A stretch of DNA of 64,000 nucleotides from an uncultured Eubacteriales bacterium. Lineage in GTDB: Bacteria > Bacillota > Clostridia > Oscillospirales > Acutalibacteraceae. The position numbers and the translations under genes were made by a program. Each line of letters begins with the position of its first letter. Position 1 is the stretch's first letter. Location: the NCBI GenBank assembly GCA_949068525.1, contig CARTIQ010000003.1:19077-83076 (forward strand), read 5' to 3'. Shown one piece after another: positions 43,683 to 52,160 of this stretch. The notes under the pieces were generated by a model. The model did no database searches and was not told where the DNA came from. It saw nothing but the letters and a program-made list of their open reading frames with translations.

Positions 43683-43691
43683 TGATATAAT
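43683..43691 (+). promoter_or_regulatory. extended -10 promoter candidate of fhs
   Basis: TGA-TATAAT (TATAAT at 43686-43691) with TTTTAA 17 bp upstream; a TTGATT at 43659 is too far (21 bp). Start near 43698, about 26 nt before the fhs start. Confidence 0.5.
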
Positions 43692-43723
43692 CTTTTCAAA
43701 TTTAATAAAGGATGGAAAACCAA

Positions 43724-45391
43724 ATGCTAACAGATATCGAGATAGCGCAAAAGTCTAACATACTGCCAATTGAGGATATTGCAAAAAATATTGGGATAAA
43801 CAATACTGAACTTGAATTTTATGGAAAATACAAAGCGAAGCTTAACGATACTCTTTTTGAAAGATTAAAAGATAAAAAAGACGGCAAATTGATTTTGGTA
43901 ACAGCAATAAACCCCACCCCAGCAGGAGAGGGCAAAACCACGACCACTATAGGTCTAGGCCAGGCTATGGCGAGGGCCGGAAAAAGTGCTATCATTGCCC
44001 TTAGGGAACCTTCGCTTGGGCCTGTTTTTGGAGTAAAGGGCGGTGCGGCCGGCGGTGGGTACGCTCAAGTTTTGCCTATGGAAGATATAAACCTTCATTT
44101 TACCGGAGACATGCACGCAATAACTAGCGCGAACAACTTACTTTGTGCGCTTTTGGATAATCATCTGCAGCAGGGTAATCGGCTGAATATAGATCCGAGG
44201 AGAATTTTGATAAAACGATGCCTGGATATGAACGATCGTGCTTTGCGAAACATTGTGGTAGGGCTTGGCGGTAAAGTTAACGGTGTCCCGCGAGAAGACG
44301 GATTTATTATAACGGTTGCAAGCGAAGTCATGGCGATTTTGTGCCTGGCAACTGATCTTGAGGACTTAAAAGAGCGATTGGGCCAGATTTTAATAGCATA
44401 TAGTTATGACGAAAATCCGGTCTATGCAAAAGATATAAATGCAAACAGCGCTATGACAGTGCTTTTGAAAGAAGCTTTTAAACCAAACCTCATACAAACG
44501 TTAGAAGGAACCCCTGCGATCATGCATGGAGGGCCATTTGCTAACATTGCGCACGGATGTAACTCTGTTAAAGCGACCCGACTTGCTCTGAAGCTGGCAG
44601 ATTATTGTATAACGGAGGCTGGTTTCGGCTCAGATTTGGGAGCCGAAAAATTTTTCGATATAAAATGCAGATTTGCAGGCTTAAAACCGAGTGCGGTTGT
44701 GGTAGTGGCAACGGTAAGAGCTTTAAAATACAATGGCGGCGTAGCAAAAGACGACTTAAAGATAGAAAATTTGGAAGCCTTGAAAAAAGGAATAGCCAAC
44801 CTGGGTGCTCATGTACGGAACATGCAAAAGTTTGCGGTCCCTGTCGTTGTAGCCATAAACAAATTTGGAACAGACAGCGAGAAAGAGCTCGATTATATAA
44901 AGAAATATTGCTCTGATTTGGGCGTAGATTTTGCGCTTTCGGAAGTTTTTGAAAAAGGTGGCGCCGGTGGAGTAGAGCTAGCGGAGGCTGTTTGTGCTGC
45001 AACCGATAAATTGTCTGATTTTAAAGTTCTGTACGATGAAAAATTGCCGATAAAAGAGAAGATATCGATCGTCGTAAAACAGATATACGTCGCAGACGGA
45101 GTGGTTTACACTGACACTGCAAATAAATCTATTGATGCTATCAATGATATAAACGCCGACAAGCTGCCAATTTGCATTGCTAAGACGCAATATTCTTTTT
45201 CGGATAATCCTAAACTTTTGGGCGCACCTTCTGGGTTTAAAATCACTGTTAAGGATGTGAAGGTCTCCAACGGAGCGGGATTTATTGTCGTATTCACTGG
45301 TGACATTATGACGATGCCTGGCTTGCCTAAATATCCCGCAGCAGAAAATATTGATATTGGAGAAAATGGTGCTGTATCTGGGCTTTTTTGA
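43724..45391 (+). CDS. fhs: formate--tetrahydrofolate ligase
   Basis: It makes 10-formyl-THF from formate, THF and ATP in one-carbon metabolism. ATG 43724 is preferred (MLTDIEIAQ); the ATG at 43712 overlaps the AAAGGA ribosome site. 555 residues, exactly the usual length. The ATP-binding loop TPAGEGKTTTTIGLGQ and the signatures GVKGGAAGGGYAQVLPMEDINLH (split at the first Gly run) and GPFANIAHGCNS are clear. Other one-carbon genes (folD, fchA) are not adjacent, so a Wood-Ljungdahl role cannot be inferred. Confidence 0.96.
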   Translation: MLTDIEIAQKSNILPIEDIAKNIGINNTELEFYGKYKAKLNDTLFERLKDKKDGKLILVTAINPTPAGEGKTTTTIGLGQAMARAGKSAIIALREPSLGPVFGVKGGAAGGGYAQVLPMEDINLHFTGDMHAITSANNLLCALLDNHLQQGNRLNIDPRRILIKRCLDMNDRALRNIVVGLGGKVNGVPREDGFIITVASEVMAILCLATDLEDLKERLGQILIAYSYDENPVYAKDINANSAMTVLLKEAFKPNLIQTLEGTPAIMHGGPFANIAHGCNSVKATRLALKLADYCITEAGFGSDLGAEKFFDIKCRFAGLKPSAVVVVATVRALKYNGGVAKDDLKIENLEALKKGIANLGAHVRNMQKFAVPVVVAINKFGTDSEKELDYIKKYCSDLGVDFALSEVFEKGGAGGVELAEAVCAATDKLSDFKVLYDEKLPIKEKISIVVKQIYVADGVVYTDTANKSIDAINDINADKLPICIAKTQYSFSDNPKLLGAPSGFKITVKDVKVSNGAGFIVVFTGDIMTMPGLPKYPAAENIDIGENGAVSGLF

Positions 45392-45421
45392 TTTTTGGAA
45401 AAGTAGGGGAGAAAGTTAATT

Positions 45422-45853
45422 TTGATTGAGATAATAAGTGAATCCCTTGAGAAGACGGAGAATATCGGTAAGGCTATTGCCTCAAAATTATCTGGAACAG
45501 AAATTATTGCGCTGTTTGGGGAACTTGGCGCCGGAAAAACCGCGCTTACTCGAGGAATTTGCCAGGGACTAAACATAAAAGATAACGTTTGTAGTCCTAC
45601 CTTTGCGATTGTAAATGAATATAGCGGGAAGTATAAGGTTTATCACTTTGACATGTACCGAGTGAAAGGCATTGACGACCTTAGCTCTACCGGGTATTTT
45701 GACTGTCTTACTACCGGAATTTTGATAATTGAATGGAGCGAAAATATAAAAGAATTTTTGCCGGATGACGCGATTAAAGTGACGATAAAGTATAGTGGGG
45801 TGGAGAATAAACGCATGCTTATTTTTGAAGGAGTTGAAGGGATAGATGTTTAG
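45422..45853 (+). CDS. tsaE: tRNA threonylcarbamoyladenosine biosynthesis ATPase TsaE
   Basis: TsaE works with TsaB-TsaD in t6A37 synthesis. The 143 residues have the P-loop GELGAGKT (33-40), CSPTFAIVNEY (switch) and YHFDMYR. TTG start about 10 nt after AGGGGAGA. tsaB starts immediately after its stop, so they are coupled. tsaD is not in the window. Confidence 0.94.
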   Translation: MIEIISESLEKTENIGKAIASKLSGTEIIALFGELGAGKTALTRGICQGLNIKDNVCSPTFAIVNEYSGKYKVYHFDMYRVKGIDDLSSTGYFDCLTTGILIIEWSENIKEFLPDDAIKVTIKYSGVENKRMLIFEGVEGIDV

Positions 45854-46573
45854 GTGAAGATTTTAGCTATTGATTCTTCGGCCAGGGCGGGCTCTGTTGC
45901 AATCGTGAAGGACAGAACCTTACTGGGAGAGACCTTTATTAACGTGGGACTTACTCACAGTCAAATGTTGATGCCGATGATTACGGATCTTTTAAAAAAT
46001 ACGGATATATCGCTTGATGATATCGATGCATTTGCGGTTTCGATTGGACCAGGATCTTTTACTGGCTTACGAATTGGACTTGCGTCTATAAAAGGTATGG
46101 CCTTTGCGAATAAGCCTTCTTGCATTGCAGTTTCTACCTTGCATTCTATGGCTTACAATTTTATTTTTGAAAATGTAACGGTATGTGCGGTTATGGATGC
46201 GCATTGTAATCAGTTTTATAGCGCCAATTTTGACATATGCGTTGAAAAAATTACAAGACTCACTCCAGATAGAGCGATCTCTGTAGAAAATTTGTGTACA
46301 GAAGTTTCTAAATTAGAAAAAAAGGTTGTTTTTGTTGGAGATGGCGCAGTTTTGTGCTATAATAAAATAGTGTCAGATCCGAAGTTTAAGGATAAAGAAA
46401 TTTTCTTGGCTCCCGAAGGTAAACGTTTTCAAAAGGCTAGTAGTGTTGCATTTGCTGCGTATGATGATTATTTAAAAAACGGTAACGACGTGTTGGTTAG
46501 GGCTGAAGATTTGGTTCCTAAATATTTAAAGCTGTCTCAAGCTGAGCGAAATTTAAACCAAAAAGCATTGTAA
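45854..46573 (+). CDS. tsaB: tRNA threonylcarbamoyladenosine complex subunit TsaB
   Basis: TsaB is the inactive ASKHA partner that scaffolds TsaD and TsaE. The 239 residues begin MKILAIDSSARAGSVAIV and contain VSIGPGSFTGLRIGLASIKGMAFA, split at the loop, and CAVMDAHCNQFYSA. The GTG start lies directly after the tsaE TAG (0 nt). The usual next gene rimI is missing; upp follows instead. Confidence 0.94.
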   Translation: MKILAIDSSARAGSVAIVKDRTLLGETFINVGLTHSQMLMPMITDLLKNTDISLDDIDAFAVSIGPGSFTGLRIGLASIKGMAFANKPSCIAVSTLHSMAYNFIFENVTVCAVMDAHCNQFYSANFDICVEKITRLTPDRAISVENLCTEVSKLEKKVVFVGDGAVLCYNKIVSDPKFKDKEIFLAPEGKRFQKASSVAFAAYDDYLKNGNDVLVRAEDLVPKYLKLSQAERNLNQKAL

Positions 46574-46591
46574 AGGGTCGTGGATATTTTT

Positions 46592-47224
46592 ATGGATCAG
46601 CAAATTTTTGTCATGGAGCATCCTCTTGTTAAACATAAGATCTCGCTTTTACGAGATAAATCTACCGGGGTGAAGGAATTTCGTGAGATAATAAGCGAAA
46701 TTACTATGCTCATGTGCTACGAGGCGACTAGAGATTTACCATTGAAAGAGGTTGAGATCGAAACGCCTGTGGCTATTGCTAGAACTCAAATTTTGGCCGG
46801 ACGGAAAATGGCTGTTATCCCTATTTTAAGGTCTGGAATAGGTATGGCAGAGGGCGTTACGGCGCTTGTTCCCGCTGCAAAAATTGGCCATATTGGCTTG
46901 TACCGTGACCCAGAGACCTTTAAGCCTATCAAGTATTACAGCAAGCTCCCACGTGATATTAACGACAGGGAGGTGGTTGTGCTTGATTTGATGGTTGCAA
47001 CGGGCGAGACTGCTGTGGAGGCAGTTAATATTATAAAGAATGAGAACCCTAAAAGCATCAAATTTATGAGCATAATTGCATCTAGAGCGGGGACAGAAAC
47101 TTTAATTAGTGCGCACCCAGATGTTTCTTTATATTGCGCTGCTCTTGATGAAGAGGTTAATGAGCAAGGGTATATAATCCCTGGTATGGGTGACGCTGGT
47201 GATCGCCTTTTCGGTACTAGATAA
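46592..47224 (+). CDS. upp: uracil phosphoribosyltransferase
   Basis: It salvages uracil to UMP with PRPP. About 210 residues from ATG 46592; GTG 46580 is a possible earlier start but sits on the AAAGGG site. Family signatures are HPLVKHKISLLRDKSTGVKEFREI (split after KLxLLRD), ILRSGIGMAEGV, the PRPP loop LDLMVATGETA, and PGMGDAGDRLFGT at the end. No uracil permease is adjacent. Confidence 0.95.
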   Translation: MDQQIFVMEHPLVKHKISLLRDKSTGVKEFREIISEITMLMCYEATRDLPLKEVEIETPVAIARTQILAGRKMAVIPILRSGIGMAEGVTALVPAAKIGHIGLYRDPETFKPIKYYSKLPRDINDREVVVLDLMVATGETAVEAVNIIKNENPKSIKFMSIIASRAGTETLISAHPDVSLYCAALDEEVNEQGYIIPGMGDAGDRLFGTR

Positions 47225-47269
47225 ATTTTTTATTCCGGGAAAATAATTTTATTAAGGGGAATTGCTAGA

Positions 47270-47929
47270 ATGATAGCTATTGCAATAGATGGACCTGCTG
47301 GAGCAGGTAAAAGCACCATTGCTCGGGCGATTGCTAGGGAAATGTCGTTTATCTATGTGGATACGGGTGCTTTGTACAGAGCTATTGGGCTTTATATGAT
47401 AAAAAATCGCATGGATGACGACGAATTGATTGTTTCATCTTTAAATAAAATAAAAGTCGACTTAAAATTTATTGATAAAGAGCAAAAAATATTTTTGTGT
47501 GAAAGAGAAGTTTCTGGAGAAATTCGAACTCCAGAAGTTTCTATGATGGCATCGAGAGTTTCGGCTATTTTAGCGGTAAGGGAATTTTTGCTTGATTTGC
47601 AGCGAGGTTTGGCCGAAAAAAACAATGTGATAATGGACGGCCGCGACATAGGAACGGTTATTTTGCCTGATGCGGATGTGAAAATTTTCTTGACGGCGTC
47701 TTTAGAAAAAAGAACCGATCGGAGATATAAAGAAATGCTAGAAAAAGGGCTTAATGTTACTTATGATGGAATTTTAAATGATATTAAAAAAAGAGATTAC
47801 GATGATTCTCACAGAAAAGTTGCTCCTCTAAAACTTGCGACAGATGCCGTTGTAGTGGACACTAGCGAATATAATCTTGAAGAATCAATAAACTTGGTTT
47901 TAGATGTGATAAAGAAAAAATTGAGTTGA
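47270..47929 (+). CDS. cmk: cytidylate kinase
   Basis: It phosphorylates CMP and dCMP. The 219 residues have the P-loop DGPAGAGKSTIARAIA (from residue 7), YVDTGALYRAIG, MDGRDIGTVILPDADVKIFLTAS (split at the DRDIGT-type motif) and RDYDDSHR. AAGGGG precedes the ATG. plsC follows by 16 nt. In many Clostridia cmk-plsC is followed by ispH-rpsA; here that fusion is elsewhere. Confidence 0.96.
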   Translation: MIAIAIDGPAGAGKSTIARAIAREMSFIYVDTGALYRAIGLYMIKNRMDDDELIVSSLNKIKVDLKFIDKEQKIFLCEREVSGEIRTPEVSMMASRVSAILAVREFLLDLQRGLAEKNNVIMDGRDIGTVILPDADVKIFLTASLEKRTDRRYKEMLEKGLNVTYDGILNDIKKRDYDDSHRKVAPLKLATDAVVVDTSEYNLEESINLVLDVIKKKLS

Positions 47930-47945
47930 GGAAAATTTTAAAATT

Positions 47946-48566
47946 ATGAAAAAAAGCAAATTATATCGTTTTATAGTGACGATTATCCGGCCATTTGTTC
48001 GAATTTTATACAGATTAAAAGTTTACGGGCTTGAAAATATTCCCAAAAGTGGAGGGTACATAATTTGTCCCAACCATACTTCTAATGCCGATCCTGTTCT
48101 TCTTGCAATTACATTCCCAAGGCAAATTTACTTTATGGCAAAAGAAGAGTTATTTAAAAATAAGATTTTAGGCAAGCTTTTTAAAATGGTGGGAGCTTTT
48201 CCAGTAGAGCGTGGAAAAAGGGATGCTTCTGCAATCAATACCGCAGAAAAAGTTTTAAACAAAGGCGAACAACTAGGGCTTTTTATAGAGGGAACTCGTT
48301 CTAAGACTGGAGATTTTTTGCGACCAAAAACAGGTTGCACAATGATTGCATATAAGACCAAGGTTCCTATTCTTCCGGTATGCATAAATGGAGCAAATGA
48401 GTTTAAAGTGAAAGTTTTAAAAAAAAATGTGATCATAATAGGCACTCCGATATATCCGGAAAATTTGAACCTTAGTGAAGGCAGTGGCAAAGAGTTTCGT
48501 GAGGGCAGCCGCTTAATAATGCAAAATATAAAAGATCTCGCACTAAATTTTTACGTACAAAAATAA
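47946..48566 (+). CDS. plsC: 1-acyl-sn-glycerol-3-phosphate acyltransferase
   Basis: It acylates lysophosphatidic acid in phospholipid synthesis at the membrane. The 206 residues show the acyltransferase motifs NHTSNADP (H-x4-D), GAFPVERGKRD, FIEGTRSKTG and VPILPVCING. An N-terminal hydrophobic stretch anchors it. Preceded by cmk. Confidence 0.93.
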   Translation: MKKSKLYRFIVTIIRPFVRILYRLKVYGLENIPKSGGYIICPNHTSNADPVLLAITFPRQIYFMAKEELFKNKILGKLFKMVGAFPVERGKRDASAINTAEKVLNKGEQLGLFIEGTRSKTGDFLRPKTGCTMIAYKTKVPILPVCINGANEFKVKVLKKNVIIIGTPIYPENLNLSEGSGKEFREGSRLIMQNIKDLALNFYVQK

Positions 48567-48572
48567 ATAAAT

Positions 48573-48602
48573 AAAGAGACTTTGTTAAGAGTCTCTTTTT
48601 CT
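48573..48602 (+). terminator. intrinsic terminator after plsC
   Basis: AAAGAGACT (48573-48581) pairs with AGTCTCTTT (48590-48598) around an 8-nt loop, followed by T residues. Confidence 0.85.
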
Positions 48603-48632
48603 ATTATTTCGACTATAAAATTTTTATTTAAA

Positions 48633-51017
48633 TCAGCTTTTTTCTAGTTTTGCATAATTTGCCATAAGCTTTTTTATTCCGATTTTGTCAAAGTTAATTT
48701 CCAAAAGCATATCGTTGCCCATAGGTTTAACCACCAATACCAAGCCTTTTCCAAATACTTTATGTATCACAACGTCGCCTTTAACAAACGAAACAACATT
48801 ATTCTCGGCTTTTTCAATATGGTTAAACATACGTGCAGAGGCAAACATAGCAGTCTTAATTGGTTGTTTATAATTCAATTTAATATCGTTGAAGGTCTTT
48901 TGAATTATACGCTTATTTTCAGTCTTTTCAATTAGACTTTCTGGAATTTCGCATGAAAATCTCGAAGGCTTATTTCTAGCCGTACATCCAAAAAGCAGAC
49001 GAGTTTCTGCGTTAACGATATAAAGGTTACTCTTAGCTCGAGTTATCGCTACATAGGCAAGTCGACGCTCTTCTTCGAGCTCTTCTGGATTATAAATGGC
49101 TTGAGTTCCCGGAAAAATTCCTTCTTCAAAACCAGGCAAAAATATAATAGGAAATTCCAGTCCTTTTGCCGAATGAATTGTCATTAAAGTCACTGCGTTG
49201 GCATTGTTATCGTAATTATCAATATCTGTCATCAAGGATACTTCTTCCAAAAATCCACCCAAAGAAGCTGCTTCTCCGTTTTCTTTTTCATATTTTATAA
49301 TGTTAGAAGACAGCTCATTAACGTTCTCAATACGGGTGTCAACGTCATCTTTTTCCATTTTAATGCTACCGATGTAGTCCGTATCGTCTAGGATTTTTTG
49401 ATACAAATAATTCAAGGAAAAGTCCGGATTATTTGCAATCTCAATAAAATTATCAATTAATCTAGCAAATTTCTTAAGCTTTAAAGCCGCCCGCAAAAGA
49501 TCGCTGTATTCATCGGCATGGCGGATAACATCTAGCATGATTTGCCCGGTTTGAGCAGAAATTTCCGCAATTTTAGAGATAGTTTTGTCTCCAATCGATC
49601 GCTTTGGCCGATTAATAATCCGGCGTAACCGTACTTCATCATTAGGATTATTAATAACGCTAAGGTAAGCGATCATATCACGAATTTCCCTACGCTCATA
49701 AAATCTATGGCCGCCAATAATTCGGTAAGGAATCCCAGACTTTATAAAAGTGCGTTCGATGTTGCTAGACTGCGCGTTCATCCGATACAAAACAGCAAAA
49801 TCGGCATAGTCCGAACCCTCAGCAACTTTGTTCAAAACAGTCTCAGCAATATAATTGGCTTCGTCGCTTTCGTTAAAAGAAGTATGTAAATAAATTTTTT
49901 CGCCTGCATCATTTTTCGTCCAAAGCTTTTTGCCTTTTCGTTCACTGTTATTCTCAATTACTGCATTAGCTGCGTCCAAAATATTTTGAGTCGAACGGTA
50001 ATTTTGCTCAAGTTTAATTATTTTTGTGCCCTGGTATGTCTTTTCAAAATTCAAAATATTCTCGATAGTAGCGCCCCTAAATTTATAAATGCTCTGGTCA
50101 TCATCGCCCACCGCACACAAATTTTTTCGTTTTTTGCAAATTAGTTTTATAAACTCATACTGAACCTTATTAGTGTCCTGATATTCGTCCACCATAACAT
50201 AGCGAAATTTCTCTTGATAATGTGTCAAGATTTCCGGAATTTTCTTAAAAAGTAAAACCGTATTAAATAAAAGATCGTCAAAGTCCATCGCGTCAGCGTC
50301 AATCAAGCGTTTTTGGTACATACTATAGACCTTGGCGATTTGCGTTAACCTAAAATCATTTCCAGCCTGGTGGGCATATTCTTTGCTGTCAATCATGTTA
50401 TCTTTAGCGTGAGAAATTGCGGCCATAATAGATTTATGCGGCAAAATTTTATCATCAATATTCAAAGCAGCCTGGCAATCTTTAATCAACCGCTTTATAT
50501 CGTCAGTATCATAAACAGTAAAGTGAGAAGAGTAACCCAAATTCTCAGCATGCCGGCGCAAAATTTTCGCACAGGTAGAGTGAAAAGTAGCCGCCCAAAC
50601 GTCATTTCCAAGCTCTCCCAAAATGTTAACAAGACGTTCTTTAAGTTCATTAGCAGCTTTATTAGTAAAGGTAATGGCCAAAATTTGCCACGGCTTAGCC
50701 GAATCCACATCCAAACCAATGGGAAATTGGATATCAGCGCCTTTGCCGTTGCAACTTTCAAGATATAATTTTAATTTTTCAAGGTATTTTTCGTCAACAA
50801 AGTCCGGAATAACCTCATCGTTATAAGCGTTACCATATTTTATTATGTTTGCAATACGATTAACCAAAACAGTAGTCTTGCCACTACCAGCACCAGCTAA
50901 AACCAGTAGAGGGCCATTTATTGTAAAAATAGCTTGTTTTTGCTTATCGTTCATATGTTTAAAATCTTTTTCTATTATCTTTTTTCTTAATTCCAAAAAT
51001 TTATTTAAAGTTTTCAT
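48633..51017 (-). CDS. pcrA: ATP-dependent DNA helicase PcrA/UvrD
   Basis: Superfamily 1 3'-5' helicase for repair and plasmid/fork processing. About 794 residues from ATG 51017 (AAAGG 9 nt upstream); an ATG at 51050 inside the vanY end is an alternative. Walker A AGAGSGKTTVL, motif II DEYQDTN, QNYRSTQNI (motif IV) and HSAKGLEFPIIFLPG (motif V), then VAITRAK (motif VI). The C-terminus ends in the Tudor-like domain with KVFGKGLVLVV. A 30-residue insert after motif I (about 60-95) is longer than in B. subtilis PcrA. ligA, often adjacent, is absent. Confidence 0.94.
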   Translation of the reverse strand: MKTLNKFLELRKKIIEKDFKHMNDKQKQAIFTINGPLLVLAGAGSGKTTVLVNRIANIIKYGNAYNDEVIPDFVDEKYLEKLKLYLESCNGKGADIQFPIGLDVDSAKPWQILAITFTNKAANELKERLVNILGELGNDVWAATFHSTCAKILRRHAENLGYSSHFTVYDTDDIKRLIKDCQAALNIDDKILPHKSIMAAISHAKDNMIDSKEYAHQAGNDFRLTQIAKVYSMYQKRLIDADAMDFDDLLFNTVLLFKKIPEILTHYQEKFRYVMVDEYQDTNKVQYEFIKLICKKRKNLCAVGDDDQSIYKFRGATIENILNFEKTYQGTKIIKLEQNYRSTQNILDAANAVIENNSERKGKKLWTKNDAGEKIYLHTSFNESDEANYIAETVLNKVAEGSDYADFAVLYRMNAQSSNIERTFIKSGIPYRIIGGHRFYERREIRDMIAYLSVINNPNDEVRLRRIINRPKRSIGDKTISKIAEISAQTGQIMLDVIRHADEYSDLLRAALKLKKFARLIDNFIEIANNPDFSLNYLYQKILDDTDYIGSIKMEKDDVDTRIENVNELSSNIIKYEKENGEAASLGGFLEEVSLMTDIDNYDNNANAVTLMTIHSAKGLEFPIIFLPGFEEGIFPGTQAIYNPEELEEERRLAYVAITRAKSNLYIVNAETRLLFGCTARNKPSRFSCEIPESLIEKTENKRIIQKTFNDIKLNYKQPIKTAMFASARMFNHIEKAENNVVSFVKGDVVIHKVFGKGLVLVVKPMGNDMLLEINFDKIGIKKLMANYAKLEKS

Positions 51018-51034
51018 TTTATCTGCCTTTACTT

Positions 51035-51895
51035 TTAATTTGGTATGCATTTACTTTTCACGTATTCCTCTAGACATAACCCGCTCTCCGAAATTTCTTT
51101 TGCAACGCTTTTTCCAACGTATCTAAAATGCCAAGGTTCAAAAATGACACCAGTTATATTAATTTTATTTTTAGGATATCTCAATATAAAACCATAATCG
51201 GAGGCATTTTTTATAAGCCAAGCATATTCTTTAGTTGTATAAAAGTCGTCTCGAACACCGTTAAAATCTATAGCCAATCCAGAATGATGTTCGCTAGTCC
51301 ATGGGCGAGCAACTTCGGTAGCAGCTTTAATTTCGGCTTCTGTTGTGTTTGTATATCCCTGCTTTTTGCATCTTAAAACTTTATTATTAAACAACATTGT
51401 TTGACGCTCAACACTGCGGTATCCGGAAGATGGATAAACATTTAGCCCAATTTTTTGGGCTGCAGATATTATATTGTTTAAGTCTTCTTGAACAACCGAA
51501 TTAATTTTTACATTTTTGTAATCTATAATGTCAAGCTTATAGTCCGCAGAAATAGGGTTATCTTTATTTATAACAACCAAAATAGGGTCACAAGAGTTGT
51601 TCCAGGCAGAAAAATCGAGTTCAGCCACAGTCACAGTTTTAGCTTGATCCAAAGATACAGGACTTTTTTTAACGGGGAGGTTTTCGTCGGTTTCAGTGTT
51701 TACTTTTTCTATATTTACAGCACTAACATCAGACAAATTTTTATTAACGGTTTTTATTGGTTCGGTGCCATGATTTTTAAAATCAACAAAAATAATGATA
51801 GCCACAGGCACTAAAATAACCATTACTAAAGTAATAATCATCCATTTGTTATTTTTGTTTTTTAATGAAGATTTTTTAATATCTGTTTTTTTCAT
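51035..51895 (-). CDS. membrane-anchored D-alanyl-D-alanine carboxypeptidase (VanY, M15B)
   Basis: It trims the terminal D-Ala of peptidoglycan stem peptides outside the membrane. The 286 residues begin with a basic tail and one membrane segment (about 18-36), then a Ser/Thr-rich linker, then the M15B zinc domain from about 110: SSGYRSVERQ, the ligands SEHHSGLAIDF and EPWHFRYVG. ATG 51895. pcrA starts within its last bases or just after them, so the two are likely one transcript. It does not by itself imply vancomycin resistance; no van operon is present. Confidence 0.9.
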   Translation of the reverse strand: MKKTDIKKSSLKNKNNKWMIITLVMVILVPVAIIIFVDFKNHGTEPIKTVNKNLSDVSAVNIEKVNTETDENLPVKKSPVSLDQAKTVTVAELDFSAWNNSCDPILVVINKDNPISADYKLDIIDYKNVKINSVVQEDLNNIISAAQKIGLNVYPSSGYRSVERQTMLFNNKVLRCKKQGYTNTTEAEIKAATEVARPWTSEHHSGLAIDFNGVRDDFYTTKEYAWLIKNASDYGFILRYPKNKINITGVIFEPWHFRYVGKSVAKEISESGLCLEEYVKSKCIPN

Positions 51896-51942
51896 ACGGC
51901 ATCCCTTTTTTATGGAATTTAATTTTTGCTTTTCTCAATATT

Positions 51943-51971
51943 ATTATACAATACAAAAAATTTTATTTCAA
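51943..51971 (-). promoter_or_regulatory. sigma-A promoter of vanY-pcrA
   Basis: On the minus strand TTGAAA (51971-51966), 17-bp spacer, TATAAT (51948-51943). Its -35 is 12 bp from the glmS -35 on the other strand, so the two promoters diverge back to back. Confidence 0.75.
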
Positions 51972-51983
51972 CGTTAAGCGTGC

Positions 51984-52012
51984 TTGATAATGGGTGGAAC
52001 TTGTGGTATACT
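51984..52012 (+). promoter_or_regulatory. sigma-A promoter of glmS
   Basis: TTGATA (51984-51989), 17-bp spacer, TATACT (52007-52012) with a TGG extension. Start near 52019, leaving a leader of about 142 nt. Confidence 0.75.
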
Positions 52013-52018
52013 TAATAA

Positions 52019-52160
52019 ATTATGACTGTAGAATAAGGATTATAAAATCACAAAGAATCAACTTTTGCGATAATATAAATAAGATGTCTTTGGGCACGTA
52101 CTTAAAAAATATCTGACGTTTTTTATTTATAATGTTCGTCTTATTAGGGGGAGTTAATGT
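52019..52160 (+). promoter_or_regulatory. glmS leader with a long-range stem, no glmS ribozyme core
   Basis: AATAAGA (52078-52084) pairs with TCTTATT (52139-52145), closing a ~54-nt loop just before the AGGGGG ribosome site (52146-52151). The conserved cleavage site and core of the glmS ribozyme, found upstream of glmS in many Firmicutes, were searched for by eye and not found. What the fold does is unknown. Confidence 0.4.

Noticed and set aside
51035..51895. VanY as a sign of glycopeptide resistance
   Set aside because: No vanHAX or two-component genes nearby; M15B carboxypeptidases are common in cell-wall turnover.
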